Source: Megachile rotundata
Taxonomy: Eukaryota; Arthropoda; Insecta; Hymenoptera; Megachilidae
Assembly: GCF_050947335.1 (NCBI RefSeq)
Contig: NW_027473317.1
Coordinates: forward strand, 1,054,001-1,118,000
Length of the DNA stretch: 64,000 bases
Reading direction: 5' to 3'
In this document: in pieces, positions 55,401 to 64,000 of the stretch
How the letters are laid out: each line of letters opens with the position of its first letter
How positions within the stretch are numbered: the first letter of the stretch is position 1
Notes under the pieces: generated by a model
The model's input: only the letters and a program-made list of their open reading frames with translations
Told to the model about the DNA's origin: nothing
Database searches by the model: none
Translations under genes and position numbers: made by a program

Positions 55401-58400
55401 GCGAATGTATGATTGTGATTGTATGATTGTGATTGTATGATTGTGATTGTATGATTGTGATTGTATGATTGTGATTGTATGACTTTAATTGTATGATTGT
55501 GATTGTATGATTGTGATTGTATGATTGCGTCTGTATGATTGTGATTGTATGATTGTGATTGTATGATTGTGATTGTATGATTGTGATTATATGATTGTGA
55601 TTGTATGATTGTGATTGTATGATTGTGATTGTATGATTGTGATTGTATGATTTTAATTGTATGATTGTGATTGTATGATTGTGATTGTATGATTGTGATT
55701 GTATGATTGTGATTGTATGATTGTGATTGTATGATTGTGATTGTATGATTGTGATTGTATGATTTTGATTGTATGATTGTGATTGCATGACTGAGATTGT
55801 ATGATTGTGATTGTATGATTGTGATTGTATGATTGTGATTGTATGATTGTGATTGTATGATTGTGATTGTATGATTGTGATTGTATGATTGTGATTGTAT
55901 GATTGTGATTGTATGATTGTGGTTGTATGATTGTGATTGTATGATTGTGATAGAATGATTGCGATTGTATGATTGTGATTGTATGATAGTGATTATGACA
56001 TTGCGATTGTATGATTCAGATTGTATGGTTGTGATTGTATGATTGTGATTGTATGATTGTGATTGTATGGTTGTGATTGTATGATTGTGATTGTATGATT
56101 GTGATTGTATGATTGTGATTGTATGATTGTGATTGTATGATTGTGATTGTATGATTGTTATTGTATGATTTTAATTGTATGATTGTGATTGCATGATTGT
56201 GATTTTATGATTGCGACTGTGTGATTGTGATTGTATGATTTTGATTGTATGATTGTGATTGCATGATTGTGATTGCATGATTGCGACTGTATGATTGTGA
56301 TTGTATGATTTTGATTGTATGATTGTGATTGTATGATTGTGATTGTATGATTGTGATTGTATGATTGTGATTATATGATTGTGATTGTATGATTGTGATT
56401 GTATGACTGTGATTGTATAATAGTGATTGTGACATTGCGATTGTATGATTGCGATTGTATGATTGTGATTGTATGATTGTGATTGTATGATTGTGATTGT
56501 ATGATTGTGATTGTATGATTATGATTGTATGATTTTGATTGTATGATTGTGATTGTATGATTGTGATCGTATGATTGTGATAGAATGATTGCGATTGTAT
56601 GATTGCGATTGTATGATTGCGATTGTATGATTGCGATTGTATGATTGTGATTGTATGATTGCATTTGTATGATTGCGATTGTATGATTGTCATTGTATGA
56701 TTTTGATTGTATGATTGTGATTGTATGATCGTGATTGTATGATCGTGATTGTATGATTGTGATTGCATGATTGTGATTGTATGATTGTGATTGTATGATT
56801 GTGATTGTATGATTTTAATTGTATAATTGGGATTGTATGATTGGGATTGTATGATTGGGATTGTATGATTGGGATTGTATGATTGGAATTGTATGATTGT
56901 GATTGTACGATTGTGGTTGTATGTTTGAGATTGAATGATTGGGATTGTATGATTGTGATTGTGTGATTGTGATTGTATGATTGTGATGGTATGATTGTGA
57001 TTGTATGATTGTGAATGTATGATTGTGATTGTATGATTGTGATTGTATGATTGTGGTTGTATGATTGTGATTGTATGATTGTGATAGAATGATTGCGATT
57101 GTATGATTGCGATTGTATGATTGCGATTGTATGATTGTGATTGTATGATTGCGTTTGTATGATTGCGATTGTATGATTGTCATTGTATGATTGTGATTGT
57201 ATGATTGTGATTCTATGATCGTGATTGTATGATCGTGATTGTATGATCGTGATTGTATGATCGTGATTGTATGATCGTGATTGTATGATTGTGATTGTAT
57301 GACTGTGATTGTATAATAGTGATTGTGACATTGCGATTGTATGATTGCGGTTGTATGATTGTGATTGTATGACTGTGATTGTATGATTGTGATAGTAAGA
57401 TTGTGATTGTATGATTGTGATTGTATGATTGCGATTGTATGATAGTGATTGTGACATTGCGATTGTATGATTGCGATTGTATGATTGTGATTGTATGATT
57501 GTGATTGTATGATTGTGATTGTATGATTGTGATTGTATGATTGTGATTGTATGATTGTGATTGTATGATTTTAATTGTATGATTGTGATTGTATGATTGT
57601 GATTGTATGATTGCGACTGTATGATTGTGATTGTATGATTTTGATTGTATGATTGTGATTGCATGATTGTGATTATATGATTGTGATTGTATGATTGTGA
57701 TTGCATGATTGTGATTGTATGATCGTCATTGTATGATTGTGATTGTATGATTGTGATTGTATGATTGTGATTGTATGATTTTAATTGTATGATTGTGATT
57801 GTATGATTGTGATTGTATGATTGTGATTGTATGATTGTGATTGTATGATTGTGATTGTATGATTGTGATAGAATGATTGTGATTGTATGATTGTGATTGT
57901 ATGATTGTGATTGTATGATCGTCATTGTATGATTGTGATTGTATGATCGTGATTGTATGATTGTGATTGTATGATTTTAATTGTATGATTGTGATTGTAT
58001 GATTGTGATTGTATGATTGTGATTGTATGATTGTGATTGTATGATTGTGATAGAATGATTGTGATTGTATGATTGTGATTGTATGATTGTGATTGTATGA
58101 TTGTGATTGTATGATTGTGATTGTATGATTGTGATTGTATGATTTTGATTGTATGATTGTGATTGCATGACTGAGATTGTATGATTGTGATTGTATGATT
58201 GTGATTGTATGATTGTGATTGTATGATTGTGATTGTATGATTGTGATTGTATGATTGTGATTGTATGATTGTGATTGTATGATTGTGATTGTATGATTGT
58301 GATTGTATGATTGTAATTGTATGATTGAGATTGAATGATTGGGATTGTATGATTGTGATTGTATGATTGTGATTGTATGATAGTGATTATGACATTGCGA

Positions 58401-61400
58401 TTGTATGATTCAGATTGTATGGTTGTGATTGTATGATTGTGATTGTATGATTGTGATTGTATGATTGTGATTGTATGGTTGTGATTGTATGATTGTGATT
58501 GTATGATTGTGAGTGTATGATTGTGATTGTATGATTGTGATTGTATGATTTTAATTGTATGATTGTGATTGCATGATTGTGATTTTATGATTGCGACTGT
58601 GTGATTGTGATTGTATGATTTTGATTGTATGATTGTGATTGCATGATTGTGATTGCATGATTGCGACTGTATGATTGTGATTGTATGATTTTGATTGTAT
58701 GATTGTGATTGTATGATTGTGATTGTATGATTGTGATTGTATGATTGTGATTGTATGATTGTGATTGTATGATTGTGATTGTATGATTGTGATAGAATAA
58801 TTGCGATTGTATGATTGCGATTGTATGATTGCGATTGTATGATTGCGATTGTATGATTGCGATTGTATGATTGCGTTTGTATGATTGCGATTGTATGATT
58901 GTCATTGTATGATTTTGATTGTATGATTGTGATTGTATGATCGTGATTGTATGATCGTGATTGTATGATCGTGATTGCATGATCGTGATTGTATGATTGT
59001 GATTATATGATTGTGATTGTATGATTGTGATTGTATGATTGTGATTGTATGATTGTGATTGTATGATTTTAATTGTATGATTGTGATTGTATGATTGTGA
59101 TTGTATGATTGTGATTGTATGATTGTGATTGTATGATTGTGGTTGTATGATTGTGATTGTATGATTGTGATTGTATGATTTTGATTGTATGATTGTGATT
59201 GCATGACTGAGATTGTATGATTGTGATTGTATGATTGTGATTGTATGATTGTGATTGTATGATTGTGATTGTATGATTGTGATTGTATGATTGTGATTGT
59301 ATGATTGTGATTGTATGATTGTGATTGTATGATTGTGATTGTATGATTGAGATTGAATGATTGGGATTGTATGATTGTGATTGTATGATAGTGATTGTGA
59401 CATTGCGATTGTATGCTTCAGATTGTATGGTTGTGATTGTATGATTGTGATTGTATGATTGTGATTGTATGATTGTGATTGTATGATTGTGATTGTATGA
59501 TTGTGATTGTATGATTGTGATTGTATGATTGTGATTGTATGATTGTGATTGTATGTTTGTGATTGTATGATTGAGATTGAATGATTGGGATTGTATGATT
59601 GTGATTGTATGATTGTGATTGTATGATAGTGATTGTGACATTGCGATTGTATGATTCAGATTGTATGGTTGTGATTGTATGATTGCGTTTGTATGATTGC
59701 GATTGTATGATTGTGATTGTATGACTGTGATTGTGTGATTGTGATAGTAAGATTGTGATTGTATGATTGTGATTGTATGATTGCGATTGTATGATAGTGA
59801 TTGTGACATTGCGATTGTATGATTGCGACTGTATGATTGTGATTGTATGATTGTGATTGTATGATTGTGATTGTATGATTGTGATTGTATGATTGTGATT
59901 GTATGATTGTGATTGTATGATTGTGATTGTATGATTGCGACTGTATGATTGTGATTGTATGATTGTGTTTGTATGATTGTGATTGTATGATTGTGATTGT
60001 ATGATTGTCATTGTATGAATGTGATTGTATGACTGTGATTGTATGATTGTGATAGTAAGATTGTGATTGTATGATTGTGATTGTATGATTGTGATTGTAT
60101 GATTGTGATTGTATGATTGTGATTGTATGATTTTATTTGTATGATTGTGATTGTATGATTGTGATTGTATGATTGTGATTGTATGATTTTGATTGTATGA
60201 TTGCGATTGCATGATTGAGATTGTATGATTGTGATTGTATGATCGTGATTGTATGATTGTGATTATATGATTGTGATTGTATGATCGCGTTTGTATGATT
60301 GTGATTGTATGATTGTGATTGTATGATTGTGATTATATGATCGTGATTGTATGATCGTGATTGTATGATCGTGATTGTATGATCGTGATTGTAGGATTGT
60401 GATTGTATGATTGTGATTGTATGACTGTGATTGTATAATAGTGATTGTGACATTGCGATTGTATGATTGCGATTGTATGATTGTGATTGTATGACTGTGA
60501 TTGTATGATTGTGATAGTAAGATTGTGATTGTATGATTGTGATTGTATGATTGTGATTGTATGATAGTGATTGTGACATTGTGATTGTATGATTGTGATT
60601 GTATGATTGTGATTGTATGATTTTATTTGTATGATTGTGATTGTATGATTGTGATTGTATGATTGTGATTGTATGATTTCGATTGTATGATTGTGATTGC
60701 ACGATTGAGATTGTATGACTGTGATTGTATGATCGTGATTGTATGATTGTGATTCTATGATTGTGATTGTATGATCGCGTTTGTATGATTGTGATTGTAT
60801 GATTGTGATTGTATGATTGTGATTGTATGATCGTGATTGTATGATCGTGATTGTATGATCGTGATTGTATGATCGTGATTGTAGGATTGTGATTGTATGA
60901 TTGTGATTGTATGACTGTGATTGTATAATAGTGATTGTGACATTGCGATTGTATGATTGCGATTGTATGATTGTGATTGTATGACTGTGATTGTATGATT
61001 GTGATAGTAAGATTGTGATTGTATGATTGTGATTGTATGATTGTGATTGTATGATTGTGATTGTATGATAGTGATTGTGACATTGTGATTGTATGATTGC
61101 GAATGTATGATTGTGATTGTATGATTGTGATTGTATGATTGTGATTGTATGATTGTGATTGTATGATTGTGATTGTATGACTTTAATTGTATGATTGTGA
61201 TTGTATGATTGTGATTGTATGATTGCGTCTGTATGATTGTGATTGTATGATTGTGATTGTATGATTGTGATTATATGATTGTGATTGTATGATTGTGATT
61301 GTATGATTGTGATTGTATGATTGTGATTGTATGATTTTAATTGTATGATTGTGATTGTATGATTGTGATTGTATGATTGTGATTGTATGATTGTGATTGT

Positions 61401-63918
61401 ATGATTGTGATTGTATGATTGTGATTGTATGATTGTGATTGTATGATTTTGATTGTATGATTTTGATTGTATGATTGTGATTGCATGACTGAGATTGTAT
61501 GATTGTGATTGTATGATTGTGATTGTATGATTGTGATTGTATGATTGTGATTGTATGATTGTGATTGTATGATTGTGATTGTATGATTGTGATTGTATGA
61601 TCGTGATTGTATGATCGTGATTGTATGATTGTGATTGCATGATTGTGATTGTATGATTGTGATTGTATGATTGTGATTGTATGATTTTAATTGTATAATT
61701 GGGATTGTATGATTGGGATTGTATGATTGGGATTGTATGATTGGAATTGTATGATTGTGATTGTACGATTGTGGTTGTATGTTTGAGATTGAATGATTGG
61801 GATTGTATGATTGTGATTGTGTGATTGTGATTGTATGATTGTGATGGTATGATTGTGATTGTATGATTGTGAATGTATGATTGTGATTGTATGATTGTGA
61901 TTGTATGATTGTGGTTGTATGATTGTGATTGTATGATTGTGATAGAATGATTGCGATTGTATGATTGCGATTGTATGATTGCGATTGTATGATTGTGATT
62001 GTATGATTGCGTTTGTATGATTGCGATTGTATGATTGTCATTGTATGATTGTGATTGTATGATTGTGATTCTATGATCGTGATTGTATGATCGTGATTGT
62101 ATGATCGTGATTGTATGATCGTGATTGTATGATCGTGATTGTATGATTGTGATTGTATGACTGTGATTGTATAATAGTGATTGTGACATTGCGATTGTAT
62201 GATTGCGGTTGTATGATTGTGATTGTATGACTGTGATTGTGTGATTGTGATAGTAAGATTGTGATTGTATGATTGTGATTGTATGATTGCGATTGTATGA
62301 TAGTGATTGTGACATTGCGATTGTATGATTGCGATTGTATGATTGTGATTGTATGATTGTGATTGTATGATTGTGATTGTATGATTGTGATTGTATGATT
62401 GTGATTGTATGATTGTGATTGTTTGATTTTAATTGTATGATTGTGATTGTATGATTGTGATTGTATGATTGCGACTGTATGATTGTGATTGTATGATTTT
62501 GATTGTATGATTGTGATTGCATGATTGTGATTATATGATTGTGATTGTATGATTGTGATTGCATGATTGTGATTGTATGATCGTCATTGTATGATTGTGA
62601 TTGTATGATTGTGATTGTATGATTGTGATTGTATGATTTTAATTGTATGATTGTGATTGTATGATTGTGATTGTATGATTGTGATTGTATGATTGTGATT
62701 GTATGATTGTGATAGAATGATTGTGATTGTATGATTGTGATTGTATGATTGTGATTGTATGATTGTGATTGTATGATTGTGATTGTATGATTTTGATTGT
62801 ATGATTGTGATTGCATGACTGAGATTGTATGATTGTGATTGTATGATTGTGATTGTATGATTCAGATTGTATGGTTGTGATTGTATGATTGTGATTGTAT
62901 GATTGTGATTGTATGATTGTGATTGTATGGTTGTGATTGTATGATTGTGATTGTATGATTGTGATTGTATGATTGTGAGTGTATGATTGTGATTGTATGA
63001 TTGTGATTGTATGATTTTAATTGTATGATTGTGATTGCATGATTGTGATTTTATGATTGCGACTGTGTGATTGTGATTGTATGATTTTGATTGTATGATT
63101 GTGATTGCATGATTGTGATTGCATGATTGCGACTGTATGATTGTGATTGTATGATTTTGATTGTATGATTGTGATTGTATGATTGTGATTGTATGATCGT
63201 GATTGTATGATCGTGATTGTAGGATTGTGATTGTATGATTGTGATTGTATGACTGTGATTGTATAATAGTGATTGTGACATTGCGATTGTATGATTGCGA
63301 TTGTATGATTGTGATTGTATGACTGTGATTGTATGATTGTGATAGTAAGATTGTGATTGTATGATTGTGATTGTATGATTGTGATTGTATGATAGTGATT
63401 GTGACATTGTGATTGTATGATTGTGATTGTATGATTGTGATTGTATGATTTTATTTGTATGATTGTGATTGTATGATTGTGATTGTATGATTGTGATTGT
63501 ATGATTTCGATTGTATGATTGTGATTGCACGATTGAGATTGTATGACTGTGATTGTATGATCGTGATTGTATGATTGTGATTCTATGATTGTGATTGTAT
63601 GATCGCGTTTGTATGATTGTGATTGTATGATTGTGATTGTATGATTGTGATTGTATGATCGTGATTGTATGATCGTGATTGTATGATCGTGATTGTATGA
63701 TCGTGATTGTAGGATTGTGATTGTATGATTGTGATTGTATGACTGTGATTGTATAATAGTGATTGTGACATTGCGATTGTATGATTGCGATTGTATGATT
63801 GTGATTGTATGACTGTGATTGTATGATTGTGATAGTAAGATTGTGATTGTATGATTGTGATTGTATGATTGTGATTGTATGATTGTGATTGTATGATAGT
63901 GATTGTGACATTGTGATT
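52495..63918. repeat. Long higher-order repeat unit, copy 2 (11,424 bp)
   Basis: This is 816 monomers, collinear with 38,187-52,494. The offset is 14,308 to about 57,900, then 14,294 to 61,594, then 13,468 to about 63,666, and 11,424 to the end. The total loss relative to copy 1 is 14 + 826 + 2,044 = 2,884 bp, exactly the length difference. The few substitutions noticed include 39,720/54,028 and the monomer 43,647/57,941. The first monomer, GTATGATTGTGATC, follows GTGACATTGTGATT, a neighbour pair seen only at this junction. Confidence 0.88.
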
Positions 63919-64000
63919 GTATGATTGCGAATGTATGATTGTGATTGTATGATTGTGATTGTATGATTGTGATTGTATGATTGTGATTGTATGATTGTGA
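63919..64000. repeat. Type B flank continuing beyond the window
   Basis: After the end of copy 2 the array continues with a GTATGATTGCGAAT monomer and canonical monomers. The same succession follows GTGACATTGTGATT near 36,998, 41,088, 46,801 and 61,090. No third copy of the long unit begins here, and the array is still intact at the last base. Confidence 0.85.

Larger units (their letters stand above)
1..64000. repeat. 14-bp satellite array (GTATGATTGTGATT)n filling the whole window
   Basis: The whole window is head-to-tail copies of a 14-bp monomer, always in the same orientation, about 4,570 in all. The canonical unit can be written GATTGT + GATTGT + AT, so it looks like a doubled hexamer plus a dinucleotide. 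Canonical base content is 7 T, 4 G, 3 A and 0 C, about 29% GC with complete G-over-C skew. Landmark monomers sampled throughout (for example 9, 205, 499, 12,007, 22,325, 36,479, 44,221, 50,045, 63,961) all start at a coordinate equal to 9 modulo 14, so I find no net indel other than whole monomers. Substitutions occur at every monomer position. No interspersed unique DNA or mobile element was seen. Most likely this is constitutive heterochromatin of a eukaryote; the species and the location are not determinable from this window. Confidence 0.98.

Noticed and set aside
21275..63918. All large near-identical duplications being assembly artefacts
   Set aside because: It cannot be excluded from sequence alone. 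However, the copies differ by specific substitutions and by whole-monomer gaps, which simple duplication of contig sequence would not produce. I keep them as real pending read-level support.
1..64000. CRISPR array
   Set aside because: Repeat units are contiguous 14-mers with no unique spacers of regular length. Variation is by point substitution in the same unit.
1..64000. Telomeric repeat
   Set aside because: The strand is T/G-rich, but the unit has no GGG run, is 14 bp long and does not resemble TTAGGG, TTTAGGG, TTAGG or other telomere motifs I know.
1..64000. G-quadruplex or i-motif forming DNA
   Set aside because: Canonical monomers have only isolated G residues on the + strand. GG or GGG occurs only in sparse variants such as GATTGGGATT, and I did not see the four close G tracts needed.
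1..64000. Transposon or retroelement insertion inside the array
   Set aside because: I looked for breaks in the 14-bp pattern. All sequence read is recognisable monomer, and the register is kept throughout.
1..64000. Pumilio-type UGUANAUA sites in a left-to-right transcript
   Set aside because: The transcript reads UGUAUGAU, which fails the consensus at its last three positions, so no such site is claimed.

Overview
The whole 64,000-base window is one uninterrupted satellite DNA array. The basic unit is a 14-bp monomer, GTATGATTGTGATT on the + strand, repeated about 4,570 times. I see no unique sequence, protein gene, RNA gene, transposon, CRISPR array, promoter or terminator. The array runs off both ends, so its true length and flanks are unknown. 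A tandem array of this size with nested higher-order repeats points to eukaryotic heterochromatin (centromeric, pericentromeric, subtelomeric or sex-chromosome-like). The sequence alone does not identify the species or the chromosomal position.

Two properties dominate. First, register: every landmark monomer I placed, from position 9 to 63,961, starts at a coordinate equal to 9 modulo 14. All length change therefore appears to have happened in whole monomers. Second, strand bias: the canonical unit has 7 T, 4 G, 3 A and no C on the + strand. Its reverse complement has no stop codon in any frame. Because 14 is not a multiple of 3, all three minus frames encode the same 14-residue cycle, SQSYNHNHTITIIQ. 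The many long minus-strand open frames (up to about 930 codons) are by-products of this, not genes.

Substituted monomers occur in fixed orders and form cassettes that reveal the array's history. The layout is: 1-6,840, type A cassettes (marker monomer GTATGACTTTTATA); 6,841-9,150, type B cassettes and a CpG-bearing run; 9,151-10,060, a type C cassette copied at 14,611-15,520; 10,061-18,362, a composite block with 252-bp and 1,176-bp tandem duplications; 18,363-21,274, mixed; 21,275-33,918, type A again, built around a 4,284-bp duplication; 33,919-38,186, mixed B and C; 38,187-52,494 and 52,495-63,918, two collinear copies of one long higher-order unit; 63,919-64,000, continuation of type B flank.

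The clearest event is the last large one. Copy 1 is 14,308 bp (1,022 monomers) and copy 2 is 11,424 bp (816 monomers). The difference is fully explained by three whole-monomer events: 14, 826 and 2,044 bp. The copies are otherwise almost identical where I compared them. This indicates very recent in-register expansion of a kilobase-scale unit on top of older cassette-level and monomer-level amplification.
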